A stretch of 64,000 nt of DNA from Clarkia xantiana subsp. parviflora. Its lineage: Eukaryota > Streptophyta > Magnoliopsida > Myrtales > Onagraceae. This document shows positions 11,281-23,090 of the stretch, one piece after another; position 1 is the first letter of the stretch, and the number at the start of each line of letters is the position of its first letter. Location: assembly GCA_036873135.1 (NCBI GenBank), contig JAPTYO010000018.1, positions 7,307,503-7,371,502 on the forward strand. Direction: 5' to 3'. Both the position numbers and the translations under genes were made by a program. Below the pieces are notes generated by a model. That model had not been told where the DNA came from. It searched no databases and saw nothing but the letters and a program-made list of their open reading frames with translations.

Positions 11281-13748
11281 AGAAGGATATCGAAAAGCTG
11301 ATCCAGAAAGGGAAGCTTAAGGAATTTGTCGGGGATAAGCGGTGTCGATCCCGCTCTCGATCCCGATCACGGTCCCGTTCCCGATCCCGTGATCGGTCCC
11401 CAAAGAAGAAGAGGTCCGACCCGGAGTCTTCCGGTGCCCGTAAGGAGAAGCGAGGCACAATCAACGTGATTCACGGAGGGTTTGCCGCAGGGGGTGATAC
11501 CTCGTCCTCCCGAGAGGTTTATGCCTCTAGAATTCCTACTGCTGTGGTTTTGGGTAAGAGGTCCCGATCCTGGACCCTGAAGGAAGAGATGGTGATCTCC
11601 TTTTCGTCGGAGGATCTCATAGGCGTGGAGACTCCGCACGATGACGCTCTGGTCGTGACCTTGGATGTGAACAGATACGAGATGAAACGGATTCTGATCG
11701 ACGGAGGGAGCTCCTCCGATATTCTGTTCATGGATGCACTAGAGGCCATGGGGAAAACGAAGAAGGACCTGAAGGAAGCGAACTTCCCGATGGTCGGATT
11801 CTCTGGCTCCACCTCCTATCCGCTAGGGGTGATCACCCTACCAGTGGAGTTTGGTAGCGGATGGAAATCAGAGAGGAGGAACGTGGAGTTTGTAGTGGCT
11901 GATTCCGCGGGGACTTACAACGCGATCATCGGGAGAACTACCATCAACCCCCTGATGGCGGTTGCCTCGACTGTACACCAGAAAATGAAGTTCCCGACTG
12001 ACCATGGAGTCGGAGAGGTCAAGGGCGACCAGGTGGCTTCCCGAAAATGTTATGTCAACGCCACCCGAAGGAGGAGACGAGAGGCCATGACTGTCCTACA
12101 GACAGATACTGATCCCAGAGAGGAGTTTGGGCGTCCCGCCCCCGTGGAGGATCTAAAAGAGGTCGAGATTGATGGGCCTCAGAGAAAGGTGAAAATCGGG
12201 TCTGCTCTGATTGAGGAGACAGCCCGAAAATTGATTGAGATGCTGGAGGAGTTCAAGGAGCTGTTTGCCTGGTCCCCGAGTGACATGCCAGGAATTAGCC
12301 CCGATGTAATCGTGCACGAATTGAAGATAGATCCCGCGATCAAACCTATCACGCAGAAAAGGCGTCCGATGGGCACAGACAAGAGGATCGCGATCCAGCA
12401 GGAGGTGGGCAGGTTGCTCGATGCTGGGTTTATCAAAGAGCTCCGATTCCAGACTTGGGTTGCTAATCCAGTACTGGTAAAGAAGACCAATGGGAAGTGG
12501 CGGATGTGTGTTGACTTTTGCGACCTGAATAAAGCTTGCCCGAAGGACTGTTACCCGCTCCCGAGAATCGACCAGCTGGTGGATGCCACGTCAGGACATG
12601 AGCTGTTGAGCTTTATGGATGCGTATTCGGGCTATAACCAGATTAAAATGGCTAAGGAAGATGCTCCTCACACAGCATTTTATGCAGACAGTGACGACTA
12701 TCACTACGATGTCATGCCTTTTGGGTTGATCAACGCCGGGGCAACCTACCAGCGGATGGTGAACAAGCTGTTCGGAGATATGCTAGGGGAGACCATGGAG
12801 GCTTACGTGGATGATATGCTGGTGAAGTCCCGACAGGCTGAAGATCATGTTCACAACCTAGCCATGGCATTTGAGCGGATGAGGCTTCATCAGGTTCGTT
12901 TAAACCCGACAAAATGCGCCTTCGGAGTCCACTCAGGGAAATTTTTGGGCTTCATGGTGAGCCAAAGAGGAATTGAGGTGAACCCCGAGAAGCTGAGGGC
13001 GATCGAGGAGATGCAGTCTCCGATAAACCATCGGGAGGTGCAAGTGATGAATGGCCGACTAGCTGCAATGAATCGCTTTCTGTCCAAGACAAGTGACCGA
13101 TCAATGCCATTTTTCGAAGTCCTGAGGGCCAACAAGAAGTTTGAGTGGACCGCCAAATGTGAAGAAGCGTTCCAGGCACTCAAGCAGCACCTCCGCACCC
13201 TCCCGCCGTTAGCGAAACCGTTTCCAGGCGAGCCGCTCTATCTTTATTTGGCTGTTTCTGAATTTGCCATTAGCTCTGTATTAGTGAAGGTTGTCGAGGG
13301 TAATCAAGTCCCCGTCTATTATGTAAGCAAGGCGTTTTCCAAGTCTGAATTGAATTATCCTGCCGTTGAGAAGTATCTCTTTACGCTGATTATAACTGCT
13401 CGGAAGCTGAGGCCTTATTTCAATGCACACAAGATTACTGTGCTGACGAACCAACCTCTGAAGCATTTTTTGAACCGACCGGATGCGTCGGGGAGATTAG
13501 TGAAGTGGGCAGTCGAGCTTAGTGAGTTTCGCATACACTTTGCTCCGAGAACGGCTATTAAGGGCCAGGCATTGGCGGATTTCATAGCAGAATCCACAGC
13601 CCCCGATCTGGAAGAAGCGGGCCCTGTAGAGGGGGCAACCATGGAGGTCCCGACAGAAGAACAACCAGAGAAGGCAGAGCAATCAGAACAGCCAAACGAG
13701 GAAAATACCTGGGAGATGTACACAGATGGGTTCTGCTATGGCCGTTAG
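11190..13748 (+). pseudogene. pol: Gypsy F pol: Gag knuckle, protease, RT, first RNase H; truncated
   Basis: An 852-residue open frame. Residues 14-27 are the Gag zinc-knuckle (C..H..H..C), then an Arg/Ser-rich run. The aspartic protease active site is D171-G-G-S-S-S-D. RT spans about 370-640, with VDFCDLNKACPKD, PFGLINAGATYQRMVN and catalytic YVDD at 539-542. The first RNase H (about 680-800) reads YLAVSEFAISSVL and VLTNQPLKHFL, lacking the usual catalytic Asp residues. The frame ends at EMYTDG, the start of the second RNase H, and passes into the 3' LTR (GFCYGR-stop). Integrase is absent, so the element cannot insert unaided. Confidence 0.88.
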
Positions 13749-14286
13749 GCCCCTTAACGGCGAGGAAACGGCGAACAGGCCCACTGGGCCCCAAATGAAG
13801 GTCAAGATGACCCAGGTGAAGGGTCCCGACGTAGGGAGTCCCGATGATGAAAGGTTCCGACAGAGTCGTTCCGATAGGTGAGCTGAAAGCTTTTAAGTAG
13901 GCCCCGATGACGAATCCCTAAGAACGATTGGCCCTGTCACGAGCGTGGCCGAGATACGCGGGGCGTGGCCGAGATAAGCGAGATCATGGCCTAGATAGGC
14001 GGGATCGTGCACGAGATACACGGGATACGGGCTAACCACCCCAACGGTTCACCAGGTAACTGAGGTACCTCTCCGCCTATAAAAGGGCAGAGGCCACCTC
14101 AGGCCATTTACGTTGTGTTATACATTTTGAGATTACTGCTTGCCAGTCCATACGAGATACTCATTTAAGCATCGGAGAGGGATTCTGGGTCACCGCCCGG
14201 TCTATCCCCTCTTTGCAGGACCACGTGGAGCAAAGGAGCTAGAATCGCCGTCAAGGACCATACCGGAGTTCCACCGTGATCCAACA
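13725..14286 (+). repeat. 3' LTR of Gypsy F
   Basis: 562 bp, from GATGGGTTC to CCAACA. The first T of the LTR is replaced because the LTR is joined directly to pol. Relative to the 5' LTR it lacks roughly 107 bp (U3/R part around 13885-13940) but keeps the 29 bp missing from the 5' LTR. Since LTRs are identical at insertion, both deletions came later. The stem-forming TCACCGCCCGGTC segment is at about 14190-14202. Confidence 0.88.
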
Positions 14287-14291
14287 TATAC

Positions 14292-14369
14292 ATTATTCTG
14301 CTGCGTAATTAGTTTACTTGCATGTACACGTTTAGCATTTCGTAGTATTATGTCCCCGTAATCCAAAAG
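14292..14369 (+). repeat. 5' LTR of Copia C, second part
   Basis: Resumes after the F TSD: ATTATTCTGCTGCGTAATTAG... to CCGTAATCCAAAAG. It aligns base by base with 21808-21885. The termini are AAAAG here and AAAAA in the 3' LTR, instead of the usual CA. Confidence 0.85.
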
Positions 14370-14382
14370 TGGTATCAGAGCC
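14370..14382 (+). other. Primer binding site of Copia C
   Basis: TGGTATCAGAGCC, the complement of the 3' end of initiator tRNA-Met, which is the usual primer for plant Copia elements. It directly follows the LTR. Confidence 0.85.
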
Positions 14383-14973
14383 TTTGTTAGGAGTTCTTAA
14401 AATTTTGATAAACTGATGTTCTTGAGTTTTAATTATGAATACCGAAATTTTGGTGTGAAATCCGAAAATTTTGAACAAAATTTCATGTTTTTTTTCTTTT
14501 AAAATTTCGGATTTTACATGTTTTTAAAGGTCAATGCCGAAATTTATGTTTAAATTTAAGTTTGATGTTCATAATCTTCAAGAACACGATGACTTTTATC
14601 AAGAACAGTTTTGGATTCATGATCATAGTTGTGTTTGATCTTAAAATTTGACAATTTTACCAATTCTTGGTGATTTTGGCCGAAAACCCTAGGTGAATTA
14701 TTAGGTAAAAATTTTAATTTCTTAGAGTGCAAGTAAAGAAAATTCGGCCGGCCACTATTAGATATATTTGTTACCATATTTTAATTTTATTAAAGGAAAC
14801 AATATATCTATAAATTGGAAAGATAAGGAAAAGATTCATAATATATAGTAAAATATATAAACTATCAATATATTTAGTTAAAGATAAGAATAAAGATATA
14901 TTGTTAGGACTTAGTTACTTAAAAAGATTAAGAATATATATTGTCTATATATTTTATCCCTAAATATATATTG

Positions 14974-15068
<95 letters not shown>

Positions 15069-16511
15069 TTTAGCCGAATTATATTATATATTTACATCTT
15101 AAAGATAGAATCTTGACAATATTTATATATGTGCCGAATTTTATATATATTAGCAATATTGGAAATTATTTTACATAAGTATTATTTCTTGGAGGTTAAG
15201 TTGTGTTTTTACTGGATTTTAAAACACTACTTAGCTTGCAAGAAATAATTTGGCCGAACCCTAGGGTTTATGGGCCGGTCCAATTGCTAAACCGGAGCGG
15301 GTTAAACCAATCCGGGTTTTCTTAATCGGGTGGACCTTTTCGGATCGGGTCAAACCCGAGAAATTAAATAGAACCTAACAAAACCGGTTTCGAGTGATGA
15401 ACTGAACCATAATCTTATTTTATGAACCGTTTCGAATCAAACCGGATTTTTAAAATAGGACCGACTTGAACCAGATTTTAAATTGGACTAAACCAAATTT
15501 TAAAAAAAAAAAAAGTCGGAAATTTTAAATGTTCAATAGGATGTCAAATTTTAAATCCAAAATGTTTTCAAACTTTAAAATTAGCCTAAACAGTGCTCTT
15601 AGGGTTTATGTTTTAACACATTTTCGGCTAAAACCCTAATGCCTGGTTACGATTATGGGGATGGATCTCCGATATGCAAGTTTTTGGGACTAGATTAAAT
15701 TAGTGGGCTGAATTGCAATTGTTTACTTTCTGCAACATATATTAGAATTGTCTTCTTGACTTAGTCAAGCTAGCTGGATATTATATTGCGGGCATTAAGC
15801 TCTAGGATTTAAATATATGGTTTGCGCAATAGGATAGACATGTTGTGATGGTTGGAATTGCCTAGGATCCATGTCTAGAAATTCGCATGTTTGATTGTAA
15901 GCATGAATTGCAAATCAGCCCCTAATATTTTAAAAGTGTTTAAAACGAAAATCCAGTCGCCAATTATGCATGTTTATGGAAGTTCCATGTATGACACGTA
16001 TGCTAGGAAGTTGAGGATGTAATAGCATGTGATAGTTTACTTAATAGTAGAATTATATATGCTAGCATGAGTTCCTCGGAACGTTAGACGCATGACGCGT
16101 ATGCATGATGTTTAGTTTGGCCGATTTTATGGCATAATGTGATAATTTGCTAAGTGTAGTAGAATTATATATGCATGCGTAAAATTGTCGGAAATTTTCA
16201 AAATACAAAAGGGCCTTGGGAAAGCTAAGATCGGGTATACATATTTTTCAAAATATTTCCGTTCCGGTAATTTGCAAAATAATAACCGTTTTCAAAAGAC
16301 TGATCTATTAGATTGAACACGACGGTAGTGTGAACTCTTTCACGGACCCCCTTCCCTCGGTTTACTGGCAGTCGGTTTGGTCTAGATGACTGAAGAATCA
16401 CTATTTGTCGTATTGCATCTTAATAGATAATCCGACGTTTGCAAATCTTTTTCAAAATGTTATTGTCTTCCTGATTTGCATAATCATCAATGTGTGAGTT
16501 GGCTGAATTAG
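14383..16511 (+). other. Long AT-rich untranslated leader of Copia C
   Basis: About 2.1 kb between the PBS and the gag remnant, without a convincing gene. It holds a (TA)n run (14980-15066), a block rich in ACCGG/GGGTTT words (15250-15480), and a 3' part (15700-16500) that recurs in A (1595-2100), in B inverted (22653-23090) and as a plus-strand piece at 23517-23700. Confidence 0.6.
14980..15066. repeat. (TA)n microsatellite, about 43 units
   Basis: Uninterrupted TA dinucleotide run in the AT-rich leader of Copia C. Its length is probably variable between individuals. Confidence 0.95.
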
Positions 16512-18601
16512 TGCGATTCGATATTACTCGCAATCTTGATGGTATTAATTATGATGAATAAAGTTGGAGTGTGTGTTGAACTCTCTACTACGATTTCGAA
16601 AAATCGGGAGGACAACTACGGATGAATATAGTAATCTGTATGATTTTGACAATGAGAAATTAATGTGACAATTTGTTTCCCCAAGAATTAGAGTAGGTTC
16701 TTTGATGATCTGAACGCATATATGGTGATACATTCGACCTTGGTATAAAAGGGGTTGAAGAAAACTTGAATTGAAACCAGACAATGTTACAGCTTAGTAT
16801 CCCTTCGCATCCGCCTCGGTGGAAGCAAGGATGTAAACGCTAGAAATGTTTCGGTTGAATGTGATAGTCTTCTCTCTTTTTATGGATGTTGGCGTAAAAC
16901 CCGCATTGTATCTTAAGGATGAAAGGTCGACATGGAAAGGAGGTATATGGTTGTCTGATATTGACAGGACTCAAGAACCTTGAGACTAATCAATTATAGT
17001 AACCACAACAGTGAAATGGAGACCTTATCTGCTCACCATAGTGAGTTCGAAAGAAGTGAAACATGATCCGCATAGCAAGAAGAGAACTTGACCGAATAGG
17101 TCCTATACGATAATCCGGTGATTAAACCCCGTTGATAAAGTGCGTCTCAAATACACCTCGTAGGTCATGTGTATGAAACTGTAATATGTTTTATACGGAC
17201 ACAGATCATTTGAAGTGATCCACTCGTGAATTTACTCAGATGAGATGTTCAACATGACTCAAAGTTCTAGACTATATGCACGACAATCATGGATCAGATA
17301 TTCGAACTTCAGATCAAGAACTATACCATTTTCATTTATCGTTCGTTGTTCCTTACTAAAATTTTGGTTATTTTGAGATTCAGAGTTATCGAATAAAGTA
17401 ATTATTCCTCGGTTTGAAGCTCAATTTTCTTATCAATTTAACGTCTCGGTTAAACGAGAACGATCCGAAAGGAAAATACAAATAACATACCTACGAGTTA
17501 GAACCAAAAAAAATTCGGCCAGGTAAAAATTGTCGAATAAAACGAAATGATTCACATACTCTGTCATCTCAGTCAGGACAACTGAACTGAATAAACCCAT
17601 CGATTGCGTAGCTAGATCGAAATATTTAGTATTTCTTATTTATTAGTACTCCATTGAATGTAATTTTCCGTAATGATTGAACATGTTCGAAACCGATTGA
17701 ATTAAATTGATTTGAATATGGAAACGAAACGATTTAAATCCACGGGATAAAGCTGGTTTTAAGGCGCCATGCGCGAGTGTACCTCGAAAGACGGAACACA
17801 TCGTTTCAAAGTACAAATTTATTAATGAAATGTTTTAATGAATGAATGCTGAATTTTCATTTATGACCATTTATGGAATAACTCATTGATTACTTATACG
17901 AAAGTCATAGATATGCTTCAAAAGATACCACGAACTTGTATAATATCAACTATCGCATATGCAAAAGCTTAAATGCATAGCTCAAGAGGTGGATAAGTCT
18001 CTGAATGAGTTGACAAACGAAAGGAAGTAGTCAGTAAAATGACTCTCCCACTATAAGTCTTGAACGATAAGTCTGGCTGGACTTTAATTTCAATAAAAAC
18101 AATTCAAGAAGGATAGTTTAAAATTACATAATTTTAGAGTTCAACAACTACGTTCCATATGGGATGAAAATCAGTTGACTCACATAAAAGTAATACTATG
18201 TTCCAAATAATCAGTTGAACACGCTACCATAATTAGCTAAATGGAATGATAATGGTTGCACCTTGTAAGCTGGCGACATTAATTTGCGCATTAAACAAGT
18301 ATTTGGATAAAAGAGTACGGACTACTCTCGAGTGATACGTGTTTAATTAGCTTAAATTATGAGGCCGTGGTCGAACATGTAACATTACAAAGCTTGTGGA
18401 CGAAATTCCAACGCTTAGAAACAGACGAAGTCTTGATCGAACTGGAAAAGTATGACGATGATTCCAGGTCCCACTTACTTCGAGTGGGAGATTTGACACA
18501 GCACAAGTGAATGACATGGTAAATGATGATGTAAACATTATCATAGTAAATCCAGTAGGAGGGCTCACTAAACCCCCCCCCCCCCCCCAATCAAATCACT
18601 A
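16512..18601 (+). pseudogene. Decayed gag-integrase region of Copia C
   Basis: Collinear with 2101-4032 of element A. The start reads NLDGINYDE-stop-SW, resembling a Copia Gag N-terminus. Further on only short Copia-like pieces survive and stops are frequent. A run of about 17 C at 18576-18592 interrupts the linker before the RT frame. Confidence 0.5.
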
Positions 18602-20183
18602 ATGCTGCTAATGCGAATCAAGTTAAAAACTGATAATCACGTCGCTGAATCATTGGATGAAAATCCAATAATGACACAACTACCCATTGTTCCCAGTGGG
18701 AGTGGTACGACCAACTTGGTTTCAGATCCTAGTGATCAAGGAATTAATCTCGGAGGTAGAATTCCGAGACCAAGAGGACGTCCAAGGAATGTTGTTAATC
18801 AAGGTTCCAGCACTACCATTTTTCCCAGTGGGAGTGATGCTCCGATAAGAAGCATTATTCCGAGTGGGAGTATCGATCAGACTCAAGATGGGATTAACGA
18901 GCCTAGACGTAGTCAAAGACAACGAACTCCTCCCAAGAAGTATCCTATCAAAAGGGGTGAGATTCTCACTCTAACGTCTGTTGATGAACCGGTAACGGTT
19001 AAACAAGCGATGGAAGGACCTCAAGCAAAAGAATGGAGAAAAGCAATGGAGGATGAAATCTCCTCAATGAAAGCTAATTCGGTATGGTCTTTAGTTGATT
19101 TACCTGCTAACCGCAGAGCTATAGGAGCAAAGTGGGTTTTGAAACTTAAACTCACTGCTGATGGAGAAGTCGAGCGATACAAAGCTCGATTAGTTGCGAA
19201 AGGATATACCCAAATTCACGGAGTGGACGTTGATGAAACAAACTCACCGACTGTGCGTTACACCACAGTCAGGGCCATCCTTGCGCTTGTTGCATGCCTC
19301 GATCTAGAGCTGCACCAAATGGATGTTAAGACCGAATTCCTCCACGGAAACCTGGAGGAAGAGATCTATATGGAGCAGCCAGAGGGTTTTATTACTCCTG
19401 GCAAAGAACGTAAAGTTTGCAAACTCCAAAGTTCTATTTACATTTTTAAACAATCGTCTCGGAAATGGTATCGCAGATTCCACGAGGAAATCGTTGGAAA
19501 CAGATTTGTTAACCTCCACAAGGATCCCTGTGCGCACACCAAGACCTCCGGGTCTAAGTATGTCATCATAACCTTATACGTAGATGACATACTCATTGCT
19601 GCGAACGATGTGAGTTTCATGAATAAATCAAAGTCCTGGTTAGCATCATCATTTGAGATGAAAGATTGAAAGGTACTGCCGACTTTGTTTTGTGCTATGA
19701 GGGCAAGCAGATGGAAACAACCGGTTATAGTGACGCCGACCACGATGGCGATCCGGATGATCGTAAGTCCACCACAGGAGGAATTTTCCTCCCTGCTAAT
19801 GCTGCCATATCATAGGTAAGCAAGAAGCAATCATGTGTCGCGATTTCCACTATGGAATCAGAGTTCGCTGCCCTCTCCAAAAATGCACAAGAAGCGGTCT
19901 GGCTGAAAAAGACTTCTTACTGCATAAATCGGTGCTGGCAAGGAGAGTAAACCCGTAAAGGTATACTCCGACAGTCAGGCAGCCGTTGCAGCAGTTAAGA
20001 ATCCAAAGTACCACAGTAGGACCATCGATGTGAAATACAATTATGCTAAATCTGTTCTGGAAGACAATATAATCACTTTAGAATACTTGTCCACAGACAA
20101 TATGGTCGCGGACCCATTAACTAAGCCATTACGTGGAGAGATTTTCGAAAAGCACGTAAAACTGCTTGGATTACATAGGACTT
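18602..20183 (+). pseudogene. Copia pol pseudogene (RT-RNase H), element C
   Basis: The open frame at 18602-19669 (355 residues) covers the linker with PSGS repeats and most of RT: EWRKAMEDEISSMKANSVW, KWVLKLKL, RYKARLVAKGYTQIHGVD, LELHQMDVKTEFLHGNLEEE and YVDD in ITLYVDDILIAAND. It ends abruptly at FEMKD-stop. Compared with A, about 365 bases (A 5180-5543) are missing; the break joins GAGATGAAAGAT to TGAAAGGTACTG, sharing the word TGAAAG/TGAAGG. RNase H follows in pieces (SDADHDGDPDDRKST, VSKKQSC) with further frameshifts to about 20183. Not functional. Confidence 0.88.
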
Positions 20184-21309
20184 AATAAGTGGCATGTATA
20201 AGTGATAGTATTTTGACATTTGAAATAATATTTCTATTGAATAAAAGAATTGCAAATTGTGTATATGATCCATCGACGTCATAATGATAAATAACATCGG
20301 ATTTTACAGTCTATAATCTAAGTCGTAGGAAGAGGTAAAATTCTTCCACCAAAATTATGTCGAATGTGAACCATTCCTCGTCACACAGGCATGGTCATCT
20401 TGTAGGAGAGGGGGACCTCTACCGCAACAAGATTGGCTAAGAACTAGAGGGAAAACCTGTTTAGACGAAACGATAACTTTGTCACGCCTAAAAGCATGAC
20501 TTGATCTTCGTTTTGTAAAATCGCCTTGTTGGACTCTGTCCATCATTAAAATCACATTCAGGGCCAGATGAAAGATTCTGCGATTGCATGGTTGACATAT
20601 CCCATCCCTGGCTTATCCAGGTGTGCTATCGACGTGTGCTTCATACTACGCGTCCCACGTTCGACCACGGGGTCATGCTCGGTTGTGCTAGCTAGAATCC
20701 TTGTGATTCAAAGGGCGCATACTTTTTCACCTTTAGCGTGTGATTGATCCCAGGTGTCTTATGAAGAGACATCCAAATTATCCTCACGGACTCAGAACTT
20801 ATACCTAAGGTCTGGCTCAATGTTCGCTTCCCGACGTACGAGCGTAGAGCCGAAGAAAAAGGCCAAGTGACCACGTCTTGGAAACCAGTTGTGGACTAAG
20901 GGTATAAACAATGGGGATGGTCATTTTCACCTATAATTCACCGACTCTTGTGTTCACTAGGTGGCCACCAACCGAATATTAGTTGAAGGTTGTGAACACT
21001 TGTACGGATGCCCTAGAGAAGTATTCCTATGTGGAAACTAGGCAATTGGAGAATTGTCAATTGACTAAGGATACAGTGCGGTACATATTTTGTTTTTAAC
21101 AAGATTGATTTATGACAGGGAATCAACGTTTTGCGGGCGCTACAATACTCCTAACAGATGAATAGCACAATGCCCGTCGTATCCGTTGGTCGCACGGCAA
21201 ATCTCGTATGAATTATTCGGAGATGGAGACGATAACCGAAGACTGAAATGTTGATGCTATTGGATGACAATACATTAACAGGCACCCTCCAATTCCGGCA
21301 AGTGGGAGC
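20184..21309 (+). other. 3' non-coding internal domain of Copia C
   Basis: Same block as 1-1001 and 6064-7161 in the same order, and better preserved near its end (GGCACCCTCCAATTCCGGCAAGTGGGAGC, the polypurine-tract region). No frame is shared by the three copies. No gene called. Confidence 0.7.
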
Positions 21310-21885
21310 TATTAGCATATGGTGATGTGGCGCCGTAAATGGTAACCCGTTAATATTAAGGATATTACCTAAGACAATTGGGTAAATGTCACATTAGGTT
21401 AATTGGGCTCGACCCAATTTCTAATTGACATGGGAAGCCTAAAATTGGGCCTCCCTCCTTTAATAGGTTCAGCCGAACCCTATACCACATTGGTTGGAGT
21501 GGAATTTTGTCCATTTCACCAATCCTATATATAGGGGAGTCTCCTAAGGGGTTTTACACATCAAGTAATTCATAAGTCCCTCCATTGAGGAACTTGAGAG
21601 AAACCCTTTCACCCCCTTAGTAGAAATTTCGGCACATCATAGTAAGTCCGAGGTTCTGTCCCCGTTGAAGAATCGATCCGAGGATTTGCTGTGAAGCTTA
21701 TACCGCGTAGGACTTCTTCTCAAGAAGAACTTGTATGGGTTCCGACTGGAGGATCAGAACTCCCTTCACATCGATCTTGGGCAGGAAAGCTATTGAGGTA
21801 TGTGTACATTATTTCGCTGCGTAATTAGTTTACTTGCATGTACACGTTTAGCATTCTATAGTATTACGTCCCCGTATTCCAAAAA
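21310..21885 (+). repeat. 3' LTR of Copia C
   Basis: 576 bp, TATTAGCATATGG (TG changed to TA at the first bases) to ATTCCAAAAA. Nearly identical to 8654-9151 plus 14292-14369. A TATATATA box lies near 21525. Followed by CGGAG, the imperfect TSD partner of CAGAG at 8649-8653. Confidence 0.88.
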
Positions 21886-22652
21886 CGGAGAGGGCTGGAT
21901 TCCCTGCAAACTATCTTCGATTTTACCTGGAGATTGCCTTGTTTAGACTTAGTTGACGTTTTACTATCAACAGCCTGTTGTTTCTTACCCATGTTCCTCC
22001 ACTTCCTTTTCTTTCTAGCAGGTGGTCCTGTTAGTTTGGCTTCTCTCGTTGCCATTTCCAATCGAGTTTCTTCCATCTTGATTAATATCAGGACTGATGC
22101 AAGATCCATCATGGGAATGCTGACTGTCAACAAAGTCCTAGTTGCTCTCCAGGACTTCGGGAGAATTCTGATTATGGCATGAATTTTGTCCCATTCAGTC
22201 ATTTGACCCTCATCCTCAATAGGTTTGATCATGTTGAGGATTTGATATACCTTTTCAAGTACACCAGTGCTATCACTCTTTAGACTTTCATCCAAAGAAG
22301 GTATAAGTGGGTGCAGATGAACTGCTATGCCGTTTCCATATTTCAGGAACAATGCATCCCAAATGTCCTTTATAACCGAAACATCCTTATACTCGTCTTT
22401 AATGTCCGAAGGCGTCTAAGATAGCAAAATTTACTTAGCTCTCTTGTCATCCTGCTCCCATTTAAAGTGGGTATATGCTAGCCCTTTAGTCAGGCCTGCA
22501 TATGGACAGCTCATTGTCTTCCAAATGTGGTCAATCAGACCCTTATCATCAAGAAGTACATTGATTCGTTTGCACCACGAGTCGTAATTCGCCTCATTCA
22601 AAAGCCCATTGGCACATGATGAATCCATCGATGCCATTCGATACTAACACAT
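21886..22652 (-). pseudogene. Copia element B gag remnant
   Basis: Minus-strand frames at 22637-22431 (MASMDSSCANGLLNEANYDSW...) and 22352-21864 (FLKYGNGIAVHLHPLIPSL..., ILPKSWRATRTLL, KMEETRLEMATREAKL, basic KKRKWRNMGKK) match the Copia Gag layout: an N-terminal NYDSWCKRI motif and a basic C-terminus. A frame break near 22425 separates them. The protein continues at 8653 (protease) on the far side of element C. Identification rests on motif order, so superfamily confidence is high and lineage unknown. Confidence 0.8.
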
Positions 22653-23090
22653 TTACAATCATGCGACAACCAGCGAGACAAATTTAAAATATTTTGAAAA
22701 TAGAATTTCATACATCGGATATCAATGAGATAGAAGGCGAACAACAATGATTATGTAGCCATCTAGCCAACCCGTCCAACAATAAATCAATGGAAGGAGG
22801 CCGTGAAAGAGTTCACACTGCCAACGTCTCCTTTCTAATAGATTAGTCTCTTTAAAACGGTTTAATCGCTTTCACCGGAAAAAGAATTTTCAACTATGCC
22901 CGATCTTGGTTATCCCAAGGCCCTTTATAAAATTGTTCCGAGGATTTCTCATGCAAGCATTCATAATTCTACTGCACAAGTAAATTATCATACGCAGCCA
23001 TATCCAAGAAACTATCATGCATACGCATCATGCGTAGTCACACCACATTAGTCATGCATATTTGGCGACTGAATTTCGATTGAAAATATT
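22653..23090 (-). other. Untranslated leader of Copia B
   Basis: On the minus strand this stretch resembles the family-1 leader at about 15925-16510 of C (AAAGGGCC(T)TGGGA..., GTGTGAACTCTTTCAC, CGCCAA(T)TATGCATG). B is therefore a relative of family 1 in the opposite orientation. No gene. Confidence 0.6.

Larger units (their letters stand above)
9152..14286 (+). mobile_element. Gypsy (Tat-type) element F, internally deleted
   Basis: 5135 bp element flanked by a perfect 5-bp TSD, TATAC (9147-9151 and 14287-14291). LTRs begin (T)GATGGGTTC and end CCAACA. It carries a gag-like frame, protease, RT and the first RNase H, and then jumps straight into the 3' LTR. The second RNase H, integrase, antisense gene and tandem repeats present in its relative G (44435-55862) are missing. 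The junction lies in GATGG, a sequence shared by the aRNH coding region (YTDG) and the LTR start. It is therefore a non-autonomous deletion derivative that was evidently mobilised in trans, or that lost the segment after insertion. Confidence 0.9.
8654..21885 (+). mobile_element. Copia family-1 element C, complete but decayed, split by Gypsy F
   Basis: About 8.1 kb once F is removed. The 5' LTR is 8654-9151 plus 14292-14369 and the 3' LTR is 21310-21885; each is 576 bp, which supports the boundaries. The PBS at 14370 is TGGTATCAGAGCC (initiator tRNA-Met type). In order: leader, decayed gag-integrase, RT-RNase H pseudogene with an internal deletion, 3' non-coding domain. Flanks CAGAG and CGGAG are a TSD with one mismatch. 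The element sits in B in the opposite orientation. Confidence 0.87.

Noticed and set aside
9839..11812. Antisense frames inside F gag-pol (for example 10923-10384, 11812-11519)
   Set aside because: Shadows of GC-rich coding sequence; the same positions in G do not keep these frames in a meaningful way and no domain is visible.
14370..14382. Possible tRNA-Met gene fragment
   Set aside because: It is the complement of only the tRNA 3' end, directly after an LTR: a primer binding site. No cloverleaf follows.
18576..18592. Long C run in the RT linker of C as a possible programmed frameshift site
   Set aside because: More likely slippage expansion: element A has no such run at the corresponding site and the region is otherwise decayed.
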